A stretch of 35,105 nucleotides of DNA from Flavobacteriales bacterium (GTDB lineage: Bacteria > Bacteroidota > Bacteroidia > Flavobacteriales_E > Vicingaceae): the NCBI GenBank assembly GCA_015075325.1, contig JABTUP010000028.1:1-35105 (forward strand). Direction: 5' to 3'. Position 1 is the first letter of the stretch. Each line of letters starts with the position of its first letter. Positions 1-8,417 of the stretch are shown piece by piece. The translations under genes and the position numbers were made by a program. A model generated the notes under the pieces. That model saw only the letters and a program-made list of their open reading frames with translations. It had not been told where the DNA came from and searched no databases.

Positions 1-9
1 TTTTTTCAT
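1..9 (-). CDS. Possible 5' end of a minus-strand gene running off the window
   Basis: The complement of the first nine bases reads ATG AAA AAA, a common start for exported proteins (Met-Lys-Lys). A TAnnTTTG-type promoter box lies about 40 bases upstream on the same strand. Only three codons are visible, so no product can be named and the call depends on the promoter and on the absence of another gene here. Confidence 0.35.
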
Positions 10-285
10 TTTAATTAATTTTAGTTAGTATTAAATTTAGTTGTTTGCTCAAAAGTACAATTTAATTTTTAGAGAAAAAAAACAAAAAGATAAATTTTTT
101 TTATCATTTTATTAAAGGTCAAATTTTAGGAATTCAAGGTTTCTATAATTTATAGTTTGAACAAAAGTGAGGTAAAACACAAATTACCAAAACAAAAAAA
201 GATTAATTAGAATAAAAAGGCATGCGATTTGTAATCAATCCAATGTTTACTTAATTTAGCTAAGTTGTTTTTCAAACTCAATTCA
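10..285. other. Intergenic AT-rich region
   Basis: No coding sequence could be supported in these 276 bases. The stretch is very AT-rich, with poly-A and poly-T runs. It should hold the promoters of the minus-strand gene at the left edge and of the lipoprotein gene to the right; only the former has a recognisable -7 box (50-57). Confidence 0.6.
50..57 (-). promoter_or_regulatory. TAnnTTTG-type -7 promoter box
   Basis: The minus strand reads TACTTTTG, matching the Bacteroidota -7 consensus TAnnTTTG, about 40 bases upstream of the ATG at the left edge. No clear -33 TTG is seen at the usual spacing. Confidence 0.4.
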
Positions 286-723
286 ATGAAACGTTTTTCA
301 AAATTATTTATGCTGTTGGTTTTTGTTGGTTATTTAACTGGTTGCACGAAAGATGAAGACAATCCCAAACCAACAAGCCCAACAACGTCAACAGATGCAA
401 GAAGTTATTTAGTTGGTGAATGGTTGTGCAACGAAGTTTCTGAAGTTTTTAACGAAACCACATACACCATTGACATACAACTACATACAACCGTTTCAAA
501 TCGCATAGTGGCAAGTAATTTTTACAACTATGGTTTTGAAAACAGTAATGCTCAGTTTGAAGTAAATGGAAATCAAATTACTATTTTTCAGCAAAACTTA
601 TCTGGAATTGATGTTGTTGGAAACGGAACTATTGTAAACAGCAAAACCATTAATTTAAGTTATGTTGTTAACGATGGAAGTGGCGACGACCATGTAACCG
701 CAGTTTATACAAAGGTGAATTAG
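286..723 (+). CDS. Small secreted lipoprotein of unknown function
   Basis: The 145-residue product begins with Met-Lys-Arg, a hydrophobic stretch and the lipobox LTGC, so the signal peptide should be cut before Cys and the protein lipid-anchored. After the Cys comes a Lys/Asp/Pro/Thr/Ser-rich tether and then a beta-rich domain with alternating polar and hydrophobic residues. The overall form resembles the lipocalin-like small lipoproteins of Bacteroidota, but no signature allows a firm family call. The ATG at 286 is chosen over an upstream TTG at 265 because it places the basic n-region directly before the hydrophobic core. The gene converges on pheT, and its stop codon forms part of a heptamer repeat. 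Confidence 0.75.
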   Translation: MKRFSKLFMLLVFVGYLTGCTKDEDNPKPTSPTTSTDARSYLVGEWLCNEVSEVFNETTYTIDIQLHTTVSNRIVASNFYNYGFENSNAQFEVNGNQITIFQQNLSGIDVVGNGTIVNSKTINLSYVVNDGSGDDHVTAVYTKVN

Positions 724-761
724 GGGAAACAGGTGTCAGGAGACAGGGGTTAGGCGTTAGG
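720..761 (+). repeat. Degenerate 7-bp-phased array overlapping a stop codon
   Basis: Six consecutive 7-base units can be read, all ending in AGG: TTAGGGG, AAACAGG, TGTCAGG, AGACAGG, GGTTAGG, CGTTAGG. The first unit contains the TAG stop codon of the lipoprotein gene. Phase and TTAGG-like content match the better preserved arrays at 3245, 15341 and 30922. Confidence 0.55.
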
Positions 762-781
762 TGAAAAAAAGTAAAAATGAT

Positions 782-3193
782 TTACCGTAATTTTGCTCCT
801 AACTCGGTATTAAATACTTGAATTAATCGCTCCATAGTTTTATCAATTTGAACGTCTGTTAAAGTTTTTTCGTCGTCTTGAAAAACAAAACTTACTGCGT
901 ATGATTTTTTTCCTTCCTCAAGATTTTTACCTTCATAAACATCAAACAAATTAACTTGTTTTAGCAATCTTTTTTCTTGTTTATAAGCTAATTTTTCTAG
1001 CTGATGATAATTTATTTGCTTATCAATAAGCAATGCTAAATCTCTACGGACAGAAGGATATTTACCTATTTCTTTGTACTGAATTTTAGTTTTTGAAGCC
1101 AACTTAATAAAGTTATCTAAATTAATTTGAGCATAAAATACTTCGTTGGTTATATCAAATTGTTTTTGAATTTTAGTTGAAACTTTACCCAATTTAACTA
1201 ATTCTTTATCATTCAGTTGGTAAGTTAAAGCATAATTAAACAATGAATCGGATTCCTGATTAAACAAAAAGTTAGCCTCTGCTAAACCAAATTTTTCTAA
1301 AATGGTTTGAACATAACCTTTTAAATGAAAAAAATTGGTTGCAGACTTATTAACACTCCAGTTTTCTTGAGCATAATTTCCCGAAATAAATATTCCTACA
1401 AATGAGTTCTCAACAAACTTGTCGGATTGTTTTGTATAGGTTTTACCTATTTCAAAAAACTTGATGTTTGGCGACTTTCTGTTTTGATTGTAAACAATGG
1501 TTTCTAAGCCATTAAAAAGTAACGTTTGTCGCATTACATCTAACTCGCTGCTCAATGGATTAAGCAATTTTACCAACGAATCTTTTTCTTGATAATAAGA
1601 TGATTTGGTTAATGAATTGGATAATATTTCGTTAAACCCTTGGCTAACCAATAAATCACTTAACGTATTAATAATTTTATCTTTATCTACTGAAGGTCGA
1701 TAAACCAAAGCAGAACTCATTAAATCGGGTAGTTTAATATTGTTGTAGCCAAACACACGAAGAATTTCCTCAACAACATCAACATCTCGTTGAACATCAG
1801 CTTTAAATGGAGGAATTTGCAACATTAAACTTTCAGCTGTTTCATTAACTATTTTAATATCTAACGACAGTAAAATTTTCTTAATAATTGCTCTGTCAAG
1901 CTTTTCACCTATTAATTTATCGCAGGTTGAATAGGCTAATTCAACATTAAAATCTTGAATTGGTTTTGGGTACACATCAATAATTTCTGATGAAACTTTT
2001 CCTCCAGCAACTTCTTGCATTAAAAGTATTGCACGTTTCAGTGCATAAACTGTGATATTGGGGTCTGCCCCTCTTTCGTAACGAAATGATGCATCGGTAT
2101 TTAAACCATGAAACTTTGCTGTTTTACGAACTGAAACTGGGTTAAAATATGCACTTTCTAAAAATATGTTTTTTGTTGAATTATTCACTCCCGATTTTGC
2201 ACCACCAAACACACCAGCAATACACATGGGTTCGTTAGTGTTGCAAATCATTAAATCGGTTGCAGAAAGTTTTCTTTCTTTATCATCAAGCGTAGTGAAT
2301 AAGGTTTGGTCTGCTACTGTTTTAACTATTACTTTTTTCCCAGCAATTTTATCGGCATCGAAAGCATGCAAAGGCTGACCAGTTTCGTGCAACACAAAAT
2401 TGGTTACATCAACAATATTGTTTATTGGTTTTAACCCAATTGCCAACAACTTATTTTTTAACCAATCTGGCGAATCTTTTACTTCTATTCCCGACAAGGT
2501 AATTCCTGTATAACGAGGACAACGCTCGGTATCTAAAACCTCAACAGGAATAGTTAAGTTGACATTGTCCACTTTAAAAGCATCAACACTTGGACGAACA
2601 ATGGTTGTGGGATTTTTTATATTTAATGCTGCGGCTAAATCTCTAGCAACGCCAATGTGGCTAGTAGCATCCGTTCTATTTGGCGTTAATCCTATTTCAA
2701 AAACAAAATCGTCTTCAATTTTAAAATACTCTTTTGCCAAACTTCCAATTTTAGCATCAGCGTTTAACACCATAATTCCATCGTGAGAATTTCCTAAACC
2801 AATTTCATCTTCGGCACAAATCATTCCTTCTGAAACTTCTCCTCTTATTTTTGATTTTTTTATTTGAAAACTCTCCTCTCCGTTATAAAGTGTTGTTCCA
2901 ACAGTTGCAACCACCACTTTTTGACCAACAGCCACATTTGCTGCACCGCATACAATTTGCAAAGGCTCTTGTCCTCCAACATTTACAGTTGTTACATTTA
3001 ATCTATCCGCATCGGGGTGTTTTGTTTTAGTGAGTACTTCTCCAATAACCAACCCTTCTAACCCTCCTTTTACAGTTTGAATTTTTTCAAATCCTTCCAC
3101 CTCTAACCCAGTATCAGTAAGTAATTGAGCAACTTCTTCAGGTTTTATATCTGTTTTAATGTAATTTTTTAACCAACTGTAAGATATTTTCAT
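782..3193 (-). CDS. pheT: Phenylalanine--tRNA ligase beta subunit
   Basis: This is the beta chain of the alpha2-beta2 phenylalanyl-tRNA synthetase, which charges tRNA-Phe in the cytoplasm. At 803 residues it has the normal bacterial length. It starts MKISYSWLKNYI, a typical PheT N-terminus, followed by the EMAP/OB-like tRNA-binding domain (about 40-150, with the HPDADRLNV motif), the B3/4 editing region, the B5 domain, the core catalytic-like domain, and a C-terminal anticodon-binding FDX-ACB domain (about 710-803, containing YPSVRRDLALL). pheS is not in the window; pheS and pheT are often unlinked in this phylum. A TACTTTTG promoter box lies 26 bases upstream of the ATG, with a long heptamer array immediately upstream of that box. 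Confidence 0.97.
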   Translation of the reverse strand: MKISYSWLKNYIKTDIKPEEVAQLLTDTGLEVEGFEKIQTVKGGLEGLVIGEVLTKTKHPDADRLNVTTVNVGGQEPLQIVCGAANVAVGQKVVVATVGTTLYNGEESFQIKKSKIRGEVSEGMICAEDEIGLGNSHDGIMVLNADAKIGSLAKEYFKIEDDFVFEIGLTPNRTDATSHIGVARDLAAALNIKNPTTIVRPSVDAFKVDNVNLTIPVEVLDTERCPRYTGITLSGIEVKDSPDWLKNKLLAIGLKPINNIVDVTNFVLHETGQPLHAFDADKIAGKKVIVKTVADQTLFTTLDDKERKLSATDLMICNTNEPMCIAGVFGGAKSGVNNSTKNIFLESAYFNPVSVRKTAKFHGLNTDASFRYERGADPNITVYALKRAILLMQEVAGGKVSSEIIDVYPKPIQDFNVELAYSTCDKLIGEKLDRAIIKKILLSLDIKIVNETAESLMLQIPPFKADVQRDVDVVEEILRVFGYNNIKLPDLMSSALVYRPSVDKDKIINTLSDLLVSQGFNEILSNSLTKSSYYQEKDSLVKLLNPLSSELDVMRQTLLFNGLETIVYNQNRKSPNIKFFEIGKTYTKQSDKFVENSFVGIFISGNYAQENWSVNKSATNFFHLKGYVQTILEKFGLAEANFLFNQESDSLFNYALTYQLNDKELVKLGKVSTKIQKQFDITNEVFYAQINLDNFIKLASKTKIQYKEIGKYPSVRRDLALLIDKQINYHQLEKLAYKQEKRLLKQVNLFDVYEGKNLEEGKKSYAVSFVFQDDEKTLTDVQIDKTMERLIQVFNTELGAKLR

Positions 3194-3218
3194 TTTTTAA
3201 TGTAAAATTTTAGAAGTT

Positions 3219-3226
3219 CAAAAGTA
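3219..3226 (-). promoter_or_regulatory. Probable pheT -7 promoter box
   Basis: The minus strand reads TACTTTTG, a full match to TAnnTTTG, 26 bases upstream of the pheT ATG. The heptamer array begins about 20 bases further upstream, so array length could alter promoter surroundings. Confidence 0.55.
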
Positions 3227-3244
3227 ATGATTAGAAATTAAATA

Positions 3245-3356
3245 TTAGAAGTTGGAGGTTAGAAGTTAGAAGTTAGAAGTTAGAAGTTAGAAGTTAGAAG
3301 TCAGAAGTTAGAAGTCAGAAGTTGGAAGTTGGAAGTTGGAAGTTGGAGGCTCGAAG
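3245..3356 (+). repeat. Sixteen-unit heptamer array (TTAGAAG family)
   Basis: Exactly sixteen consecutive 7-base units occupy 112 bases with no phase break. Most are TTAGAAG; the variants are TTGGAGG, TCAGAAG, TTGGAAG and CTCGAAG. Similar variants cluster (three TTGGAAG in a row), as expected from slippage or unequal exchange. The array lies between pheT and the barrel gene, directly upstream of the pheT promoter box. Confidence 0.9.
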
Positions 3357-3378
3357 TTAGATAATAGAAATTTAATTA

Positions 3379-3434
3379 CTGAAGACTGAATACTAACTCC
3401 TAATTACTGCCTCCTGCTACCTATCTTCTCTCTA
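3379..3434 (-). repeat. Inverted partner heptamer array overlapping a stop codon
   Basis: On the plus strand eight phased 7-base units can be read, each beginning with CT: CTGAAGA, CTGAATA, CTAACTC, CTAATTA, CTGCCTC, CTGCTAC, CTATCTT, CTCTCTA. Their complements are TAG-rich, so this is a degenerate array in the opposite orientation to 3245-3356, separated from it by only 22 bases. The seventh unit contains the TAG stop of the minus-strand barrel gene. Confidence 0.55.
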
Positions 3435-4167
3435 TAGAAGGTTTTGCTTTTTTAATTTTTTTCTTTTTCTTTTCTGGGTCTTCGTGAAAGAAATACCTTA
3501 AATCTAAGGTAATGTAATTTCCTGAAAGATTAAAATCTAAGCGTTCATCTCGATTATTTCCATTGTACCAAACAATTTCTTTTGCCATGTGAGCGAATGG
3601 TCGGTGATATGATGCACCTAAATAAAAATACCCGCTTTTATCCGTTCTATATTCCCAACCAATGTTCGCTATGAGGCTTTGTCGAAACCAATCGTAAACA
3701 ATTACATCGTTTTGAAAATTTTCACTATAGGTATATAAATCAGAAGGATAAATATCTAATGCAATTCCACCTGAAACATTCATGTAGAGGTATTCCGAAA
3801 GTCTGATATAAACCAATAACGATATGGGTATTTCATAATTTACCAGATTAAAATCAGAGGTTTCAGTAAAATTTAACAATTCATCCTTAATTTCTAGTTC
3901 AAATTTTCGATTCAGGTAATTAATACCTGTTTCAAATGAAAGCGATTTATTTAATCCTTTTCGAATTATCATTCCAAAACTATAACCAGCTTTTGGAGTA
4001 ACTGTAAAATAAACTTGGTTTTGATCAACCGTTTGTTGTCCTGTGCCAAAAAGTTGACTAGGTATTATTGGTTTAAATTGAATACCAAAAGTGGTAACCC
4101 GTTCTTGAGCAGAAACCGAAAGTATATTAAAAACAACTAAGCTAAAAAGAAAGAGTTTTACTCTCAT
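3421..4167 (-). CDS. Outer-membrane beta-barrel protein, PorT-like fold
   Basis: The 248-residue product has a clear signal peptide (about 1-21, ending SVSAQ) and then amphipathic beta strands rich in Tyr, Phe and Gly, ending at a strand like YITLDLRYFFH. This is the pattern of the small outer-membrane barrels (OMP_b-brl) of Bacteroidota. The last 18 or so residues form an unusual Lys/Arg-rich tail (EDPEKKKKKIKKAKP) that would lie outside the barrel. No ligand or function can be deduced. Its end overlaps the degenerate heptamer array, so the last few residues may be repeat-derived. A TAGTTTTG promoter box lies 18 bases upstream of the ATG. Confidence 0.7.
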   Translation of the reverse strand: MRVKLFLFSLVVFNILSVSAQERVTTFGIQFKPIIPSQLFGTGQQTVDQNQVYFTVTPKAGYSFGMIIRKGLNKSLSFETGINYLNRKFELEIKDELLNFTETSDFNLVNYEIPISLLVYIRLSEYLYMNVSGGIALDIYPSDLYTYSENFQNDVIVYDWFRQSLIANIGWEYRTDKSGYFYLGASYHRPFAHMAKEIVWYNGNNRDERLDFNLSGNYITLDLRYFFHEDPEKKKKKIKKAKPSIERR

Positions 4168-4185
4168 AAATTATTAATTCTAATA

Positions 4186-4193
4186 CAAAACTA
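4186..4193 (-). promoter_or_regulatory. Probable -7 promoter box of the barrel gene
   Basis: The minus strand reads TAGTTTTG, matching TAnnTTTG, 18 bases upstream of the ATG at 4167. This implies a short leader. Confidence 0.5.
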
Positions 4194-4295
4194 CGCTTTT
4201 GCAATAATTTACATCATTAAAAATTGAGTAACGGTAATTTTTAGAAACAATTGTGTTTTGTTTTTGCTTAACTTTATGGAATCAAAGCTTATCGA

Positions 4296-5462
4296 ATGAT
4301 GTCGAGGTATCTTATTTCTTTTTTGTTTTGTTGTTTGCTTCATAACACAACAAAAGCTCAGGTTTTTAACTCCTTTTATGGAAATGTAGTAAACCAAAGT
4401 TCGTTTGATTCGGTGCAACAAAACTTATTAGATTTTGAAAGTTTAGGAATAAAAGAACCTGGAACTGCTGCGTTAACAAACACACTAATTTGGTTAAAAA
4501 ACAAATATCAACAATTTGGATATACTGATATTGTAATTGACACTTTTGATTTTATTGGCAATGAGGCTTACAACTTAATTGTAACAAAACCTGGCACAAC
4601 CTATCCAAATACTTTTGTTGTGGTTGATGGACACTACGACACCAAAACTGGAACTGGAACAAACGACAACGGTAGTGGAACATCTATTATTTTAGAAACT
4701 GCACGATTATTAAAAAACATTGATACCGATTATTCAATAAAATTCATTCATTTCAGTTTAGAAGAAGTTGGCTTAGTTGGCAGCTATCATTTTGTAAATA
4801 ACATAGCTTTTCCAAACGGAATGGATATTCGCGTTTTGTTAAATATTGATGAAGTTGGTGGCGATATTACCAAAACCAATAACACCATAGTTTGCGAAAG
4901 AGACGAAAGTAATCCAACAGCTGCTAATGCTGCTTCTCATGCTTTTACCGACACGCTTGATACTTGTGTTCAATTATACTCTAATCTTTTTACTGAAATA
5001 TCTTATGCTTACGGTTCTGATTATATGCCATTTCAAGCGAAAGATTATGTAATTACAGGTTTTTTTGAAAAAAATGAAACTCCACACCGACACCAAGCAA
5101 CCGACAGTATTGCTTATGTTGATATTCCTTATGTTTATGAAATTACCAAAGCAACAATTGGTTCAACCATGTATTTTGCTGTTGCTAGAGATTCGGCCAA
5201 TTCAATAAATGAATGGGATGAAAACAACTTTTCAATATATCCCAATCCGACATCCGAACATCTAAAAATTGTGTTAAAGCAGAAAAATGAGGTAATTAAA
5301 AAAATTGAAATCACCAATCAACTTGGAGAAAAAATATTTGTAAAAGACAATATAAATTTCACTTCAGAAACCATCAACACCAAACCATTCAAAACAGGAA
5401 TGTATTACCTAATGATTGAGTCGAACGAAAAAATAAGCATTCAAAAGTTTATTAAAAAATAA
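4296..5462 (+). CDS. Secreted M28-family zinc aminopeptidase with T9SS type A sorting domain
   Basis: The 388-residue product should be an extracellular metallo-exopeptidase. An N-terminal signal peptide (about 1-22, ending TKAQ) leads to an M28 catalytic domain. Recognisable metal ligands and catalytic residues are His113 (DGHYD), Asp124 (NDNGSG), Glu156-Glu157 (SLEEVG), Asp185 (NIDEVGG) and His264 (TPHRH), with SDYMPF at 241-246. The C-terminal 75 residues begin with FSIYPNPTS and end with SIQKFIKK, a type IX secretion type A sorting domain that directs the protein across the outer membrane. Two in-frame ATGs (4296, 4299) are equally plausible starts. The gene ends one base before the convergent M1 peptidase stop. 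Confidence 0.93.
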   Translation: MMSRYLISFLFCCLLHNTTKAQVFNSFYGNVVNQSSFDSVQQNLLDFESLGIKEPGTAALTNTLIWLKNKYQQFGYTDIVIDTFDFIGNEAYNLIVTKPGTTYPNTFVVVDGHYDTKTGTGTNDNGSGTSIILETARLLKNIDTDYSIKFIHFSLEEVGLVGSYHFVNNIAFPNGMDIRVLLNIDEVGGDITKTNNTIVCERDESNPTAANAASHAFTDTLDTCVQLYSNLFTEISYAYGSDYMPFQAKDYVITGFFEKNETPHRHQATDSIAYVDIPYVYEITKATIGSTMYFAVARDSANSINEWDENNFSIYPNPTSEHLKIVLKQKNEVIKKIEITNQLGEKIFVKDNINFTSETINTKPFKTGMYYLMIESNEKISIQKFIKK

Positions 5463-5463
5463 T

Positions 5464-7851
5464 TTATCGTTTCTCCATTTCTTCTGATTTATCATTGCTT
5501 TCTTTTTCGATAAAACTGCCTTTTTCAAGCTGTTCGTTTCTTTTTGCACGTTGCATAGGGTTTTCAACTGCATCGGCATCCCATCTATAGTTTCGTTGTT
5601 TAAACAATTCAAATTTTGTTGGTTGAACTTTAGCTGGCCAACTGTTGTTGTTTAAATCAACATCAGCCGTTTCTAACCAAGGATCTAATTCTATTGAAGA
5701 AACCTCTTTTTCAAAAAAGAATATTTTACTAACTTGGGTATCATTTTCAACCCATATTTCGGCAGGTATTCTAATTTCTTGAGTTGAGCCATCTTTAAAA
5801 GTGAAATTTAAAATTAAAGGCATAACTAAGCCTCCAATGTTTTCAAATGTTACATTGTAGTAATTATAGTTTGATTGAAGTAATTCTAAATCTTTTTTAT
5901 CTAATTTTTTTACAAAATTTTCATAATCTTTTTTATCTAACAAAGTAACCTCAAAAGGATTGTAAGTTGCATAAAAATCATTTACCGAAGGATCTTTCTC
6001 GTTATACGTTTGTTTAATATCTTTTTCATTTCTGATATCGCCAATGTGTTTTTGTTGTTGATTATCCATTTCATTTTTAAAAGCTTTCTCTATTTCAGGA
6101 TTTTTAGAATCAACCTTAAACAATTCAACTTTTTTGATAGCGATATCTACATGATCTGTTCCATAAAACCAGCCTCTCCAAAACCAATCCAAATCTACAC
6201 CTGAAGCATCTTCCATTGTTCTGAAAAAATCTTCTGGAGTTGGGTGTTTAAATTTCCAACGCTCTGCATAAGTTTTAAAAGCAAAATCAAACAATTCTCT
6301 ACCCATTATAGTTTCTCTCAAAATATTAAGTGCCGCAGCTGGTTTGCCATAGGCATTGTTTCCAAACTGAAGAGCCGATTCGGAGTTTATCATAATAGGA
6401 GAAATGTTGTATTTATCTCCTTTCATGTGGTCAACAATTTTGCTGGCAGGACCTCTTCTTGAAGGATAACCTCTTTCCCACTCTTGTTCGCACATGTACT
6501 GAGTAAAGGTATTCAACCCTTCATCCATCCACGACCACTGACGCTCATCTGAATTGATAATCATTGGAAAAAAATTATGTCCAACTTCATGAATAATAAC
6601 ACCAATCATTCCATATTTTATTCGTTCAGAATAAGTTCCATCTTCATTTGGTCGTCCACCATTAAAGCAAATCATAGGATATTCCATTCCAATATCTTTA
6701 GAGTGAACTGATATTGCAACAGGGTATGGATAATCGATGGTGTGTTTTGAGTAAGAGGCAATAGTGTGAGCTACCACCTTTGTACTAAACTGTTCCCATA
6801 GCGGATTTCCTTCTTTTGGATAGAAACTCATTGCCATGGTTTTTTTGCCGTTGTATTCAACAGCCATGGCATCCCAAATAAATTTACGAGAAGATGCAAA
6901 AGCAAAATCGCGGACATTGGTTGCCGAAAAACTCCATGTTTTTTTGGTTGTTGATTTATTTTTTTCAGCTTCTTCTGCTTCTTTTTGAGTAACAATTATA
7001 ACAGGTTGTTTGTATTCGTTTTGGGCTTTTGCTAACCTATTTTTTTGGTCGACAGTTAACACATTTGAAGCATTGGTTAAACTTCCTGTTGCTGCAACAA
7101 TATGGTCGGCAGGAACGGTAATGTTTACTTTAAAATCTCCAAAAGGCAATGTAAATTCTCCTGTACCCAAAAACTGTTTATTTTGCCAACCTTCCACTTC
7201 ATTGTAAACTGCCATACGAGGATAAAACTGAGCCATGGTGTATAAGTAATTGTCGTCTTTTTTAAAATATTCGTATCCACCACGACCACCAATTTCTTCA
7301 CGATTATTGATGTTGTACCACCATTTTATTTTAAAAGAAAATGTTGCTCCTGGATTCAAAGGAGTTGGCAAATCAATTCGCATCATGGTTTTATTGATGG
7401 TATATTTCAACTCTTTTCCAGCAGCATCTTTAACATGTTCTAATTTAAACCCTCCATCAAAATTATTGTGCAATTTTGCCAAATCACTAAAACTCATCCG
7501 TTCTTCAACTTTATTGGTTTGAATCAATTTGGTATCAGAATCACGAGCTCTCATGTTTTGGTCTAATTGAACCCAAAGATATGTTAGCTTGTCGGGTGAA
7601 TTATTTTTGTATGTAATGGTTTCAACACCTTTTAACACTTGTTTTTCATCATCTAATTCTATATCAATTACATAATCGGCTTTTTGTTGATAGTATTGAT
7701 GACCAGGAGCCCCAGAAGCAGTTCGGTAAACATTTGGAGTAGCAAATTCTTCGTACAACTGCTTAAATTTATCTTCACGTGGTTTGTTGTTTTGAGCATT
7801 TACAAAAAGTAATGCAAAAAATGAAACTAAAAGGAGAATTCTTTTTTTCAT
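5464..7851 (-). CDS. M1-family zinc metallopeptidase (aminopeptidase-like)
   Basis: The 795-residue product is a gluzincin exported through a signal peptide (about 1-20, ending FVNAQ). The zinc site is HEVGH at 421-425, with the third ligand Glu444 in WMDEGLN. A GMEYPM segment at 388-393 stands where M1 enzymes carry the GxMEN substrate-binding motif, so the substrate pocket may be atypical. The N-terminal half is the usual beta-sandwich; the C-terminal 200 residues are rich in charge and lack the full helical ERAP domain of classical aminopeptidase N. It is probably periplasmic or surface-exposed and nutritional. It lies 10 bases downstream of the DUF6702 gene, probably in one operon; the two families are commonly neighbours in Flavobacteriia (from memory). 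Confidence 0.93.
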   Translation of the reverse strand: MKKRILLLVSFFALLFVNAQNNKPREDKFKQLYEEFATPNVYRTASGAPGHQYYQQKADYVIDIELDDEKQVLKGVETITYKNNSPDKLTYLWVQLDQNMRARDSDTKLIQTNKVEERMSFSDLAKLHNNFDGGFKLEHVKDAAGKELKYTINKTMMRIDLPTPLNPGATFSFKIKWWYNINNREEIGGRGGYEYFKKDDNYLYTMAQFYPRMAVYNEVEGWQNKQFLGTGEFTLPFGDFKVNITVPADHIVAATGSLTNASNVLTVDQKNRLAKAQNEYKQPVIIVTQKEAEEAEKNKSTTKKTWSFSATNVRDFAFASSRKFIWDAMAVEYNGKKTMAMSFYPKEGNPLWEQFSTKVVAHTIASYSKHTIDYPYPVAISVHSKDIGMEYPMICFNGGRPNEDGTYSERIKYGMIGVIIHEVGHNFFPMIINSDERQWSWMDEGLNTFTQYMCEQEWERGYPSRRGPASKIVDHMKGDKYNISPIMINSESALQFGNNAYGKPAAALNILRETIMGRELFDFAFKTYAERWKFKHPTPEDFFRTMEDASGVDLDWFWRGWFYGTDHVDIAIKKVELFKVDSKNPEIEKAFKNEMDNQQQKHIGDIRNEKDIKQTYNEKDPSVNDFYATYNPFEVTLLDKKDYENFVKKLDKKDLELLQSNYNYYNVTFENIGGLVMPLILNFTFKDGSTQEIRIPAEIWVENDTQVSKIFFFEKEVSSIELDPWLETADVDLNNNSWPAKVQPTKFELFKQRNYRWDADAVENPMQRAKRNEQLEKGSFIEKESNDKSEEMEKR

Positions 7852-7861
7852 GTTTTAATTT

Positions 7862-8359
7862 TTATAATGAAATAGCTGCTTTAGTTATTTCTCGATTAAA
7901 CGTGATGCTGTGTTTTTTATCTGAAGTTGAGAAATGTAAAATATTTTCCTGGCCAGAAAAAACCTCAATTAACAAAGCATTGTAAACTTCGAAGGTTGAA
8001 TCTTTTTTTATTTTTTCTGATTCGATGTAACAATAGATGTAATCATCATTGCTGACTTCTTTTCCAATTAAATTTAGTTCAATTGGTTTATCGTTATTTT
8101 TAATTGAAAACTTACTAGAAATGTATTTTAACAGATACTCGTTAGCATTTGGCAATTCTTTTTCGGTACCTAAATTTAAATTTGGTGCACCAGCAATTTC
8201 TAGTGCTTTTTCTAAATCGTGACCAATAAATTTCATCGTAAACTGAAGCGTTTGTTCCGATTCGCTGTAATGACCTTCGGTTACACTAACGAAAAATTCG
8301 TGATACGTAAACGACATGGAAATAACCAGAAAAAAAACAGTTGCAATTCTTTTTAACAT
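7862..8359 (-). CDS. DUF6702-family exported protein
   Basis: The 165-residue product has an N-terminal hydrophobic export segment and then the phrase YHEFFVSVTEGHY followed by a beta-rich domain containing KFIGHDLEKAL, features I associate with DUF6702. The function of the family is unknown. Its position just upstream of the M1 peptidase suggests a linked role in the envelope. The ATG at 8359 is preferred over a TTG at 8368 because MLKR gives a standard n-region. The gene lies 58 bases downstream of alaS on the same strand with no terminator hairpin seen between, so read-through from alaS is possible. Confidence 0.75.
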   Translation of the reverse strand: MLKRIATVFFLVISMSFTYHEFFVSVTEGHYSESEQTLQFTMKFIGHDLEKALEIAGAPNLNLGTEKELPNANEYLLKYISSKFSIKNNDKPIELNLIGKEVSNDDYIYCYIESEKIKKDSTFEVYNALLIEVFSGQENILHFSTSDKKHSITFNREITKAAISL

Positions 8360-8417
8360 TAACTTCAATTTAAAGAAATGCTAAGTTAAACATAAAAATT
8401 AGCCTTAAAACTCAATT

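Noticed and set aside
3245..3356. CRISPR-like array
   Set aside because: Units are 7 bases with no unique spacers; it is a tandem repeat and no cas gene is present.
5409..7522. Open frames opposite the M1 peptidase gene
   Set aside because: They are antisense shadows with no start signals or protein-like composition.
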